Program-made: the position numbers and the translations under genes
Part shown: positions 1-8,339 of the stretch, in pieces
Layout: each line of letters begins with the position of its first letter
Numbering within the stretch: position 1 is the stretch's first letter
Assembly (NCBI RefSeq): GCF_035013185.1
Contig: NZ_JAYGJO010000007.1
Coordinates: forward strand, 62,001 to 126,000
Reading direction: 5' to 3'
Length of the DNA stretch: 64,000 nucleotides
DNA from: Acerihabitans sp035013185
GTDB taxonomy: Bacteria; Pseudomonadota; Gammaproteobacteria; Enterobacterales; Enterobacteriaceae
Notes under the pieces: model-generated
Seen by the model: the letters and a program-made list of their open reading frames with translations, nothing else
The model's database searches: none
What the model was told of the DNA's origin: nothing

Positions 1-466
1 GCGCTGGCGCATGGGTGTACGTAACAGCGCCCATACCCTGGCCAAGTTGGCGACGCCGTTTCATCACCATATGCACTGGCGCTTATCCAGCGTCTCGCAT
101 CCGGAATATATCACTCGCGTAGGGGCGTTTTTCCGCGCCATCAATAGCAGCGCTCTGCTGATGAATGGTACCGAAGGTGAAACCTATGCCAATCCTCAAC
201 GTTTGACCCGTATTTTTGGTCTGCATCAGGGCGAACAGCGGTTACTGCTCGATCCACAACTCTACCCCTTGCCACCGCTCGAATCACTACCGGCAGCGCG
301 CGATGCCGTGACCACCGCGCGTTGGACCGAAGCCTGCATGCGCGGTGAGTTTGCCCTGCCGCAAGCCATCCGCCTGCAACTGGCCTGTATTTTGACGGCC
401 ACCGGGCAAACGTGTGATATCGCGCTGGCGTTAGACTATATTGATCGGATTATCAGCCGGTCCTGA
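1..466 (+). CDS. ybiB: YbiB, TrpD2-family nucleic-acid-binding protein (3' part)
   Basis: This is the C-terminal part of a gene that begins before the window; the frame is open from base 2, so the ATG at base 11 is internal. The phrase GVRNSAHTLAKLATPF near the visible start matches YbiB of E. coli as I remember it. YbiB is related to anthranilate phosphoribosyltransferase (TrpD) but binds nucleic acids and is linked to the SOS response; it is not a tryptophan enzyme. About 155 of the usual 320 residues are present. Its place ahead of ybiI and dps fits the E. coli dinG-ybiB neighbourhood. Family assignment is confident; function is only as good as the family knowledge. Confidence 0.88.
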   Translation, partial: RWRMGVRNSAHTLAKLATPFHHHMHWRLSSVSHPEYITRVGAFFRAINSSALLMNGTEGETYANPQRLTRIFGLHQGEQRLLLDPQLYPLPPLESLPAARDAVTTARWTEACMRGEFALPQAIRLQLACILTATGQTCDIALALDYIDRIISRS

Positions 467-558
467 TAAAAATATTTGTCGTTGGCCCGGGGTTATCGGC
501 CCAAACGTCGTCACGTACATCCTGTATTTACGTGGTCTAATCAAGGAGATAACAGCCT

Positions 559-2418
559 ATGCAGCAGGCAGTGAATTATTTTAATGCATTGAATCGCGAC
601 TACTTGGCAATCCATACCGCCAAAGAGGATTTGTTCTGGCAGAACTATATGGCCATTGGCGGTCAAGATGTTTCCGAACGTTTTGCTTTGGCCGAGCAGG
701 CCTATAAACGTTTTATCGCCAATCCCGCCCGTCCGGGGGAAATCCGCAGCCATATCGCGACGCTGGAAACGGCAGTTTCCGGGCGAGATCGTGATGACAC
801 CCTACATGGTCTGCGCGGCTGGGCACGTTTTTTTGAGTGCAATGTCATTGAAGATCCCGCAGCGCAGGCCTTAATGGATCAGATCATCAAGGTGGAGAAC
901 GATCTCTACACTCGGCGTAAAACTCTCACGCTCACCCATCTTAACGAGAACGGAGAACGGGTGGCGGCGACGCTGGGGGAATTGCTGACTAATCAGGCCA
1001 ACAATGCTAACGAGGGTTATCGCCAAAGTTCGCAGCACGCCCTGCGTGAATTGGAGCAGTGGCTGCTGCAACAGGGATTCCCACAGTTGGTGAGTCTGCG
1101 CAATCGCTTTGCTCGACAAATGGGCTATCGCAACTATTTTGATTATAAAGTCAATAAAACCGAACGCATGACCCCCGAACAGCTGTTTGCCATTCTGGAC
1201 CGTTTCGAACGGCAAACCCGTACCGGCAACCAGCGCAGCCTGGACGAACTGGCGGCGGAAAAAGGATCGCAGGCACTGCTACCATGGAATATTCGTTATG
1301 CCACCGCCGGTGACGTGACCCGTCAACTGGATCCTTATCTGCCGTTTGCCGAGTCATTGTCCCGCTGGATAAGCAGCTTTAAGCGGCTGCATATCGATTT
1401 CAACGGCGCTCAGCTCCAGCTTGATCTGCTGGTGCGCAAGGACAAATACGAAAATGGATTTATGCATGGTCCGGTAGCACCGTTCTGGCAACAGGATCAG
1501 TGGATACCAGCACGGATTAATTTCACCAGCCTGGCCAAACCCGATCAGACAGGCAGTGGCATCAGTGGTATTAATACCCTGTTCCATGAAGGTGGCCATG
1601 CGGCGCATTTTTCCAATATCCGGCAAAATGCCCCTTGTTTCTCGCAAGAGTTTCCTCCGACCTCCATGGCCTACGCCGAGACGCAGTCAATGTTTTGTGA
1701 CAGCCTGCTCGATGATGCCGACTGGTTGCAACGTTACGCCCTTAACGGCCAAGGCGAGACGCCGCCGGAATCGCTGATTCAGGCTGCCATTGCCGCACGT
1801 CAGCCGATGCGCGCCTTTAATGAGCGGCACATTTTGCTCGTGCCTTATTTTGAATGGGCGCTCTACCAGTGGGATGACGATCGGCTAACCCCGGAAAATA
1901 TCACGGCATTGGCGCGGGAAAATGAACAACGCATTCTTGGTGTCGAAGGCAGCCCGCGTCCAACATTGGCCATCCCCCATCTGTTATCCCAAGACTCCGC
2001 CTGTTCCTACCAAGGCTATTTGCTGGCGTTAATGGCCGTGGAACAAACCCGGCAATTTTTCCTTAAGCGCGATGGTTATCTGACGGATAACCCGGCCATT
2101 GGACCGGATCTGGCGGCCCATTATTGGCTGCCGGGCAACAGCGTCACCCATGATGATACGCTGCGTAGCCTGACCGGTGAGGGATTTAATCCTGACTACT
2201 TGGCACAAGCTTGCAACCACACCGTTGAGCAGGCGTGGCAACAGGCGCAGCGGGTCATGGCACAAAGCCGGTCTCGACCCATGCCACCCGACGATTTTAA
2301 TCTTAATGCGCGCATTACTGTGGTGGATGGCGAACGGTTGTTGGCATCCAATGAGCAAGGTGATGATGAGATGTGCCGACAGTTTGCCGCCGTTATCCAC
2401 CGGGATTACCCCGAATAA
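559..2418 (+). CDS. M3-family zinc metallopeptidase (oligoendopeptidase-like)
   Basis: Predicted cytoplasmic metallopeptidase of 619 residues, the usual size for family M3 (thimet oligopeptidase / oligoendopeptidase F group), which cleaves short peptides. The zinc site HEGGH lies at residues 343-347 and is followed about 30 residues later by YAETQSMF, the usual position of the third zinc ligand glutamate. No signal peptide is visible. The ATG has a strong AAGGAG ten bases upstream. It appears to stand alone after ybiB. E. coli has no orthologue at this place, and the sequence looks different from Dcp and PrlC, so I give no symbol. Substrate unknown. Confidence 0.85.
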   Translation: MQQAVNYFNALNRDYLAIHTAKEDLFWQNYMAIGGQDVSERFALAEQAYKRFIANPARPGEIRSHIATLETAVSGRDRDDTLHGLRGWARFFECNVIEDPAAQALMDQIIKVENDLYTRRKTLTLTHLNENGERVAATLGELLTNQANNANEGYRQSSQHALRELEQWLLQQGFPQLVSLRNRFARQMGYRNYFDYKVNKTERMTPEQLFAILDRFERQTRTGNQRSLDELAAEKGSQALLPWNIRYATAGDVTRQLDPYLPFAESLSRWISSFKRLHIDFNGAQLQLDLLVRKDKYENGFMHGPVAPFWQQDQWIPARINFTSLAKPDQTGSGISGINTLFHEGGHAAHFSNIRQNAPCFSQEFPPTSMAYAETQSMFCDSLLDDADWLQRYALNGQGETPPESLIQAAIAARQPMRAFNERHILLVPYFEWALYQWDDDRLTPENITALARENEQRILGVEGSPRPTLAIPHLLSQDSACSYQGYLLALMAVEQTRQFFLKRDGYLTDNPAIGPDLAAHYWLPGNSVTHDDTLRSLTGEGFNPDYLAQACNHTVEQAWQQAQRVMAQSRSRPMPPDDFNLNARITVVDGERLLASNEQGDDEMCRQFAAVIHRDYPE

Positions 2419-2428
2419 ACCGTGCGGT

Positions 2429-2650
2429 TTAGCGTTTGTGATACACCGGGCTATATCCGTCGGTAGCCTGGTTTTTGCCCGGGGAGAAAATTTGCCGTGG
2501 GCATTTACTGGCCGTCGTGGCGGTAGTTTTGTTCAGACAAGCGCTGTCAAGGCGCGGGTCGTGCGGCATATCTGGCAGGCGATAAGGGGGTGACGCATAG
2601 GCGGTTGCACTAACGATAAGCACAAAAAGGGTTAAACAAATGTGTTTCAT
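2429..2650 (-). CDS. Small secreted protein, unknown
   Basis: A 73-residue reading frame beginning MKHICLTLFVLIVSATAYA, a convincing Sec signal peptide with an Ala-x-Ala-like cleavage site. The mature part is about 50 residues, Pro-, Lys- and Thr-rich, with two cysteines that could form a disulphide. There is no good ribosome-binding site before the ATG, and a GTG three codons upstream is an alternative start. It converges with the peptidase gene, with only 10 bases between them. I do not recognise the family. The signal peptide is the main reason to believe in the gene. Confidence 0.45.
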   Translation of the reverse strand: MKHICLTLFVLIVSATAYASPPYRLPDMPHDPRLDSACLNKTTATTASKCPRQIFSPGKNQATDGYSPVYHKR

Positions 2651-2842
2651 AATAATCACGTTGTAAATAGTATCATGTCGGATACTTATGATACGCCAGC
2701 TTCGACTAAATCACAGCGATGATTATTAACAGAAAGTGTCATATTTTTTGAAGTCACCGCAACCCGCACTAACGGTACGCGTTGCGGTGATGGCCTTATT
2801 GATGCGCCGGTGCGTGCTGCCGATGTGCCGTTAACGCGGTGG

Positions 2843-3478
2843 CTACGACCGATCGTCGGGACGCACCAAATCAAACCGCAACGCTTCGGAAATTCCGTAA
2901 TAGGCACTGGGACCGCCCGCACGCAAGATAGGCTCGGCGGCGGCGGTTTGATAGATTCCCTGCTGATCAAATAGCGACTTGTCTATATGTACTGCGATCA
3001 CCTCACCAAGCACTAGCCAGCTATCCAACTGTTTACCCTGGACATCCTGCAACTGGATACATTGGGTCAATTGACACTCAAAATTTACCGGGCTTTCCGC
3101 CACCCGATGGGCAGCCACACGGGTGCCTTTCACCGGCGTCAGGCCAGCAAAGCTGAATTCATCTTCGCCCGGCGGCAACGACGCTGAGCAATTATTCATG
3201 GCTTGCGCCAAGGGGCGAGTCGCCAGATTCCAGACAAATTCACCGGTGGTGCAGATGTTGTCCACACTGTCTTTCCAGCCAATGCTGCAAAAACCGATGA
3301 TTGGCGGGTGATAATTGAAACAGTTAAAAAAACTGTAGGGTGCTAAATTACGTTGTCCCTGGGGGTTAACTGACGCAATCCAGCCAATGGGGCGTGGACC
3401 GATAATTGCGTTTAACGGATCGTGGGGAAGACCATGACCGTTACGAGGTTCATAATAATGGAATTCCGTTGCAGGCAT
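2843..3478 (-). CDS. Flavin reductase-like (FMN-binding) domain protein
   Basis: A 211-residue protein of the flavin-reductase-like family (DIM6/NtaB type), split-barrel proteins that bind FMN. Typical features are GPRPIGWIASV near residue 27, followed by NLAPYSFFN and then FVWNLAT, the conserved flavin-contact segments. The start is placed at the ATG preceded by AGGGAG at six bases; the ATG six codons further upstream has no ribosome-binding site. The partner enzyme and substrate cannot be told from sequence; such proteins often supply reduced flavin or act as stand-alone oxidoreductases. It lies 20 bases downstream of ybiI on the same strand and may be cotranscribed with it. Confidence 0.85.
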   Translation of the reverse strand: MPATEFHYYEPRNGHGLPHDPLNAIIGPRPIGWIASVNPQGQRNLAPYSFFNCFNYHPPIIGFCSIGWKDSVDNICTTGEFVWNLATRPLAQAMNNCSASLPPGEDEFSFAGLTPVKGTRVAAHRVAESPVNFECQLTQCIQLQDVQGKQLDSWLVLGEVIAVHIDKSLFDQQGIYQTAAAEPILRAGGPSAYYGISEALRFDLVRPDDRS

Positions 3479-3498
3479 GGGGATCTCCCTACTCATAT

Positions 3499-3765
3499 TC
3501 AGCGCAGCTGACTGTCTTTGCTGCCTCGCCGGTTATAACCGGCGTGATGCTGGCGTTGTTTATCCAGGGCGCTCTGGCACTGAATGCAAAACTGCACCCC
3601 GGGCAACGCCACCCGGCGCGCGGTGGGGATCCGTTCGCCGCATTCCTGGCAATGTTCTGCGCTTACGCCCTTGACTTGTTCCTGCCGGGCACGTTGTACC
3701 GCATCGTTGATAGTCGAATCAATCTGGTCTTGCACTGCGCCGTCCGGCGCCCATCCGCTCGCCAT
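3499..3765 (-). CDS. ybiI: YbiI, DksA/TraR-type zinc finger protein
   Basis: An 88-residue protein with the C4 zinc finger CQECG...FCIQCQ typical of the DksA/TraR superfamily, matching the length and layout of E. coli YbiI. DksA-type proteins reach into the secondary channel of RNA polymerase, but YbiI has not been shown to regulate transcription, so that role is only a possibility. The N-terminal half is a short predicted helix pair without the long DksA coiled coil. A good GGAGG site precedes the ATG. The gene lies between dps and the flavin-reductase gene, all on the minus strand. Confidence 0.88.
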   Translation of the reverse strand: MASGWAPDGAVQDQIDSTINDAVQRARQEQVKGVSAEHCQECGERIPTARRVALPGVQFCIQCQSALDKQRQHHAGYNRRGSKDSQLR

Positions 3766-3801
3766 AATTATCCTCCATCGGTCAAGAGCATGGTTGGCAA
3801 T

Positions 3802-3835
3802 AAAAAAAGCCGACAGCCTGCGCTGTCAGCCTTTT
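3802..3835 (-). terminator. Rho-independent terminator of dps
   Basis: A nine-base stem (GCCGACAGC/GCTGTCAGC, one G-T pair) with a CTGC loop. On the minus strand it is followed by a run of seven T. It lies about 50 bases after the dps stop codon. A shorter T run on the plus side suggests weak bidirectional action. Confidence 0.85.
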
Positions 3836-3887
3836 ATCGAGTCTGAGGCAACCGGACGCCAGGATTTACGCCGGTTAGCCAAGACTA

Positions 3888-4394
3888 TTATTCAATATTG
3901 GACTCGATAAACCACAGGAATTTATCCAGGTCACGGGAGGCCGCGGTGAAGATATCGGCGGTATCTTCGTCTTCGCCAGCGTCGCCAATCGCCTTACGGG
4001 TATGATTGGCAACCATGCCATAACGATCCGCTAACGCTTTGAGATGATCCTGTACACTATGAATATTGGTCGGATAGCTGGTCAACGGGGTTTTGTCGTT
4101 AGTGACCTGAACCGTACCCAACGCGACCCCCCCTAATTGGACCACACGTTCGGCAATGGTGTCCTGGTGGTCAAGGATACCCGCACGGAATCCGTCCAGC
4201 ATTTCGTGCACCGCAATAAAGTTTGCCCCACGCATGTTCCAGTGAGCCTGTTTGGTGATCAACGCCAAATCGACATATTCGATCACCAGACGATTAAGCA
4301 GCGCGATACTGGCGTGTTTTACCGAGTCGTCCAGATCGTTGCGAGTGTAAATAAGTTCGGAAGATTTCGTTTTAACCAGTTTAGCGGTACTCAT
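3888..4394 (-). CDS. dps: Dps, DNA-protecting ferritin-like protein
   Basis: A starvation-induced dodecameric mini-ferritin that oxidises and stores iron using hydrogen peroxide and compacts DNA. The protein has 168 residues, like other enteric Dps. Ferroxidase-site residues sit in the conserved string AHWNMRGANF and in HEMLDGFRAG; the C-terminal LDKFLWFIESNIE is nearly invariant. The lysine-rich N-terminal tail (AKLVKTK) that binds DNA is present. Two ATGs lie in tandem; I use the second, which gives the usual MSTAKL start, with AGAGGA upstream. A sigma-S-like -10 element precedes the gene. Its usual E. coli neighbour rhtA is absent. Confidence 0.97.
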   Translation of the reverse strand: MSTAKLVKTKSSELIYTRNDLDDSVKHASIALLNRLVIEYVDLALITKQAHWNMRGANFIAVHEMLDGFRAGILDHQDTIAERVVQLGGVALGTVQVTNDKTPLTSYPTNIHSVQDHLKALADRYGMVANHTRKAIGDAGEDEDTADIFTAASRDLDKFLWFIESNIE

Positions 4395-4450
4395 CATTAA
4401 TCATCCTCTTACGTGTTCGTAATTGATTTTGTCTAGGTCTATCACATGCA

Positions 4451-4460
4451 TAAAGTATAG
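4451..4460 (-). promoter_or_regulatory. Probable dps promoter -10 element (sigma-S type)
   Basis: On the minus strand the sequence reads CTATACTTTA about 55 bases before the dps start codon. The C just before TATACT is the hallmark of sigma-S-preferred promoters, and the region 17 bases upstream (GGTGCG) is a poor -35, which fits a stationary-phase promoter. Position and sequence are seen directly; sigma-S use is inferred. Confidence 0.55.
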
Positions 4461-5110
4461 CAGTGTTTGACCATTACGCACCCTATCACTCTTATCGTCG
4501 TCACCTTTTGCGCGGGTGCTAACAGGGTTAACCTCTGCGACACTACTGAGGCTGCCAGGTTACAACCCGTCGCACACAACTGCCATTTTTCGCACTCGGC
4601 AACGCAAATCGAGAGAAATTGCGCTGACACTAGGCAATGACCGGTAAAGGTGAATGGGGTGTACAAAAATAATACCCGGTTGCCCACCACTGCACCGTTA
4701 TTATACCTACTATAGTATAGCGCCTACATTAACCATGGGTGGGTGTATCATGCGCGTTGCATATTATGTTCCAGTTGCACATTATTTACTAAATAATTAC
4801 CCATTGCGTTAAAAGGTATGTCTAAATATGAAAACAACGACAGCAGTAATGAAAAAAAACGAACGGCAACCCTAAGCCATGGGCTATTTTTTAAGCATTC
4901 GGTTAGGATTAATCTGGATATCTTGTAAGGGCAGGTAAACGCCAAAAATAACAAATGTCAGCAAAACATAAGGAAAATGAATAGGATAGAAGTATCTGAA
5001 AACTTATGTTACACGATACGTTTAATTGGACAACATTTATTAAGCAGAGTTTCGTGCTGCATTTTGTTATATTTTATCACTTAGGACGTACATTCACATT
5101 TGAGGTGGTT
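4461..5110. other. dps-ompX intergenic region (rhtA absent)
   Basis: About 650 bases that carry the divergent upstream regions of dps and ompX. In E. coli the threonine exporter gene rhtA occupies this interval; no trace of a ten-helix transporter is seen here. Two minus-strand frames of 70-80 codons exist but lack homology, codon bias and ribosome-binding sites. The part next to ompX is AT-rich, as expected for a regulated promoter. Confidence 0.5.
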
Positions 5111-5629
5111 ATGAACAAAATTGCATGTCTTTCAGCGTTAGCTTGTGTATTAGCAGTCGCCGCAGGTTCCGCTAGTGCCGGTGAAAGCACCGTTACTGCG
5201 GGTTATGCCCAAGGTGATATGCAGGGCGTTATCAATAAAGCATCCGGGTTTAACTTAAAATACCGTTACGAAATGGACGGTTCTGAACCTTGGAGCGTAA
5301 TTAGCTCGTTTACTTATCTGGAAAAAAACCAGACTAATAACGGCGTTTATCAGAAAGGCCAATACTACGGTATCACTGCCGGTCCGGCATACCGTATTAA
5401 TGACTGGGCCAGCGTCTACGGCGTGATCGGCCTCGGTGCAGGTAAAACCACTGATAACAGCCAGAATGGCGGCGACAAACAAGGCTTTAGCGATGTTGGC
5501 GTAGCTTACGGTGCTGGCCTGCAGTTCAACCCGATGGAAAACGTTGCACTTGACGTTTCCTATGAACAAAGCCGCATTCGCAGCGTTGACGTCGGCACAT
5601 GGATTGCCGGTGTTGGTTACCGCTTCTAA
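5111..5629 (+). CDS. ompX: OmpX, small outer-membrane beta-barrel protein
   Basis: An eight-stranded outer-membrane barrel of the OmpX/Ail/PagC family, 172 residues. The signal peptide ends ...AGSASA and the mature protein begins GESTVTAGYAQ. The final residue is an aromatic Phe (AGVGYRF), the signal for BAM-dependent insertion. Four periplasm-to-surface hairpins can be followed in the sequence. The frame is open for another 35 codons upstream, but the ATG preceded by GAGGTGG gives the proper signal peptide. In enteric bacteria OmpX affects surface properties and, in Ail relatives, serum resistance. RybB, encoded later in this window, represses several porin mRNAs in E. coli. Confidence 0.95.
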   Translation: MNKIACLSALACVLAVAAGSASAGESTVTAGYAQGDMQGVINKASGFNLKYRYEMDGSEPWSVISSFTYLEKNQTNNGVYQKGQYYGITAGPAYRINDWASVYGVIGLGAGKTTDNSQNGGDKQGFSDVGVAYGAGLQFNPMENVALDVSYEQSRIRSVDVGTWIAGVGYRF

Positions 5630-5642
5630 GTACAGTTATCGG

Positions 5643-5677
5643 GCATGGCTGAGTGTATCAGCCATGCTTTTTTTTTT
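5643..5677 (+). terminator. Rho-independent terminator of ompX
   Basis: A perfect ten-base stem (GCATGGCTGA/TCAGCCATGC) with a five-base loop followed by ten T residues, 13 bases after the ompX stop codon. Confidence 0.93.
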
Positions 5678-5910
5678 AGTGTTGCACCGCTTTGCCTTCC
5701 CATCTTGTGATAGTCCCTTGTTCACTAAAAAACTTCTTTTTATTCCCCTATTTGAACCGAAAGCGCGTGAATGGCCACCCCGGTCACGCTGACACCAACA
5801 GCGCGGTTATTTTTATCAAATTGGCGCAACCGCATACAGATAGAGCAATCTTGCTGTGGAGTGTGGCATAATGTGGGTAATGTCACGTTTTTTAATGAAG
5901 AGTGCCTCTT

Positions 5911-7506
5911 TTGCTAATTTGTAACAACATCACCATGCAGTTCGGTAGCAAACCGCTATTCGAAAACATCTCCGTTAAATTTGGCGGCGGCAACCGTTAT
6001 GGCTTGATCGGTGCCAACGGCTGCGGTAAGTCAACCCTGATGAAAATCCTTGGCGACGATTTGGTCTCCAGCGCCGGTCACGTTGCTCTCGACCCCAATG
6101 AACGCTTGGGTAAACTGCGCCAGGACCAGTTCGCTTTCGAGCAGTATTCGGTGCTCGATACCGTGATCATGGGCCATGCCGAACTCTGGGCGGTGAAAGA
6201 GGAGCGTGATGCTATCTATGCCATGGCCGATATGACCGAACAACAGGGTTACCGTGTGGCAGACCTTGAAGTGTTATACGGGGAAATGGATGGCTATACC
6301 GCAGAGGCCCGTGCCGGTGAACTTCTGCTGGGCGTCGGTATTGCGCTAGAACAGCATTACGGCCCGATGAGCGAAGTGGCACCAGGCTGGAAACTGCGGG
6401 TATTGCTGGCGCAGGCGCTGTTTGCCAACCCCGATATTCTGCTGCTTGATGAACCGACCAACAACCTGGATATTAATACTATCCGTTGGCTGGAACAGGT
6501 ACTGAACGATCGTAATAGCACCATGATTATTATCTCCCATGATCGGCACTTTCTGAATATGGTCTGTACCCATATGGCCGATCTGGATTATGGCGAGCTG
6601 CGCATTTATCCCGGCAATTACGATGATTATATGTCCGCCTCCACCCAGGCGCGTGAGCAGTTGGTGTCTGGCAACGCCAAGAAAAAAGCACAAATTGCTG
6701 AATTGCAATCCTTTGTCAGTCGTTTTAGCGCCAACGCGTCGAAATCCCGTCAGGCCACCTCCCGCGCGCGTCAGATTGAAAAAATCACCCTTGATGAGAT
6801 CAAAGTCTCCAGCCGTCAGAACCCGTTTATCCGTTTTGAGCAAGATAAAAAATTATTCCGCAACGCGCTGGAAATTCAGCAGTTGAGCCAGGGTTATGCC
6901 GGACAGCCAGTACTGTTCAGCCAAATGAGTATGATGCTGGAAGTTGGCGAGAAGGTGGCGGTGCTGGGTGCTAACGGTATCGGTAAAACCACCTTTCTGA
7001 AAACGTTGATGGGCGAACTGGCGCCAGCCAGTGGTACGGTGAAATGGTCCGAGAATACCAATATTGGTTATTATGCTCAGGATCACACCAGCGAATTCGC
7101 CGACAATATTACGGTATTTGACTGGATGAGCCAGTGGAAGCAGCCCAGTGATGACGAACAGGCGGTGCGCAGTATCCTCGGCCGTTTGTTGTTTAGCCAG
7201 GACGATATTAATAAGCCTGTGAGCGTGTTATCCGGCGGTGAAAAAGGCCGTATGATGTTCGGCAAACTGATGATGGAAAAACCCAATATTCTGCTGATGG
7301 ATGAGCCGACCAACCATCTGGACATGGAATCCATTGAATCTCTGAACTCGGCGCTGGAACTGTATCAGGGTACCTTGATTTTCGTTTCCCATGACCGTGA
7401 ATTTGTCAGCTCGCTGGCCACGCGGATCCTTGAATTTACGCCGGAAAAAATCATCGATTTCAGCGGCAATTACGAAGATTATCTGCGCAGCCAAGGGCTC
7501 AATTAA
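5911..7506 (+). CDS. ybiT: YbiT, ABC-F ATPase
   Basis: A 531-residue soluble ATPase with two ABC domains, the ABC-F family that acts on ribosomes rather than in membranes. Walker A motifs are GANGCGKST in the first domain and GANGIGKTT in the second; signatures are near APGWKLRVLLAQA and LSGGEKGRM; both domains have LLDEPTNNLD or LMDEPTNHLD. The positively charged linker between domains (KSRQATSRARQIEK) is the P-site tRNA-interaction segment. I place the start at TTG, because MLICNNITMQFG then lines up with E. coli YbiT MLVSSNVTMQFG and a GAAGAG lies upstream. A GTG three codons earlier is the alternative. The E. coli genes between ompX and ybiT are missing. Confidence 0.93.
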   Translation: MLICNNITMQFGSKPLFENISVKFGGGNRYGLIGANGCGKSTLMKILGDDLVSSAGHVALDPNERLGKLRQDQFAFEQYSVLDTVIMGHAELWAVKEERDAIYAMADMTEQQGYRVADLEVLYGEMDGYTAEARAGELLLGVGIALEQHYGPMSEVAPGWKLRVLLAQALFANPDILLLDEPTNNLDINTIRWLEQVLNDRNSTMIIISHDRHFLNMVCTHMADLDYGELRIYPGNYDDYMSASTQAREQLVSGNAKKKAQIAELQSFVSRFSANASKSRQATSRARQIEKITLDEIKVSSRQNPFIRFEQDKKLFRNALEIQQLSQGYAGQPVLFSQMSMMLEVGEKVAVLGANGIGKTTFLKTLMGELAPASGTVKWSENTNIGYYAQDHTSEFADNITVFDWMSQWKQPSDDEQAVRSILGRLLFSQDDINKPVSVLSGGEKGRMMFGKLMMEKPNILLMDEPTNHLDMESIESLNSALELYQGTLIFVSHDREFVSSLATRILEFTPEKIIDFSGNYEDYLRSQGLN

Positions 7507-7530
7507 TCCAGCCTACGCCCCCTCGAATGA

Positions 7531-7558
7531 CCGCCATGGTGCAAAGGTACCATGGCGG
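7531..7558. terminator. Hairpin between convergent ybiT and moeB
   Basis: A perfect ten-base inverted repeat (CCGCCATGGT/ACCATGGCGG) with an eight-base loop in the 56-base gap between two convergent genes. No T run follows on either strand, so it may slow transcription or help a Rho-dependent stop rather than act as a classic terminator. Confidence 0.5.
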
Positions 7559-7562
7559 AAGA

Positions 7563-8330
7563 TCACACCTCGACTCGCGCCTTGCCGCACACTTCGCACT
7601 GTGGATCAGGTCGCAGGGTCAATTCCCGGAACTGCAGCGTCATGGCGTCATAGATCACTAGCCGGCCTGCGGGTGTGCTGCCGAACGCGCTCAATAGTTT
7701 TATGGCTTCCATCGCCTGCAGAGAACCAATGATACCCACCAAGGGCGCCATCACGCCTGACTCGGCACAGGTCAGGCTCTGCTCGCCAAATAAACGGCTT
7801 AGGCAGCGATAGCAGGGTGCGTCGGGCTGGTAGGTGAATACACTGATTTGACCTTCCATGCGGATCGCCGCCCCTGAAACCAAGGGTACCCGGTGGCGAT
7901 AGCACAGGCGGTTAAGCTGTTCACGGGTCGCCACGTTATCGGTGCAGTCCAGTACCACGCTATGTTCGACAACCAGCGTATCCAACGCTGCATCCTCGAG
8001 CATGGCATTGATTGGCGTCACCGTCACATGGGGATTGACCGAACGCAGGGCCTCGGCGGCGGAATCTACTTTGGCCGCGCCGATGCGCTGGTCGTTATGC
8101 AAAATCTGCCGCTGCAGATTCGACAGTGCGACGGTATCAAAATCCAGCAGCGTCAGCTGTCCAACCCCGGCGGCGGTAAGATAAAGCGCTGCGGCACAGC
8201 CCAAACCGCCGGCGCCAACGACCAGCGCCCGAGAGGTTTTTAACCGTTCTTGACCATCAAAATCAAAACCACGCAAGCTAATCTGCCGATCATAACGCAG
8301 CATCTCCGCATGACTCAGTTCGTCCGCCAT
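7563..8330 (-). CDS. moeB: MoeB, molybdopterin-synthase adenylyltransferase
   Basis: Activates the C-terminal glycine of MoaD with ATP so that it can receive sulphur for molybdopterin synthesis. The protein has 255 residues (E. coli 249). The E1-like nucleotide fold is shown by VVGAGGLGCAA near residue 38, the adenylation-site Asp and Arg in LLDFDTVALSNLQRQ, and the zinc cysteines in CYRC and CEVC. VLDCTDNVATR is the conserved adenylation crossover segment. It follows moeA with a gap of nine bases, so the two are an operon, as in E. coli. Confidence 0.95.
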   Translation of the reverse strand: MADELSHAEMLRYDRQISLRGFDFDGQERLKTSRALVVGAGGLGCAAALYLTAAGVGQLTLLDFDTVALSNLQRQILHNDQRIGAAKVDSAAEALRSVNPHVTVTPINAMLEDAALDTLVVEHSVVLDCTDNVATREQLNRLCYRHRVPLVSGAAIRMEGQISVFTYQPDAPCYRCLSRLFGEQSLTCAESGVMAPLVGIIGSLQAMEAIKLLSAFGSTPAGRLVIYDAMTLQFRELTLRPDPQCEVCGKARVEV

Positions 8331-8339
8331 GATGTGACC

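Noticed and set aside
4442..4954. Two minus-strand frames of 68-82 codons in the dps-ompX gap
   Set aside because: They contain the dps promoter and AT-rich DNA and do not resemble rhtA, the gene expected there.
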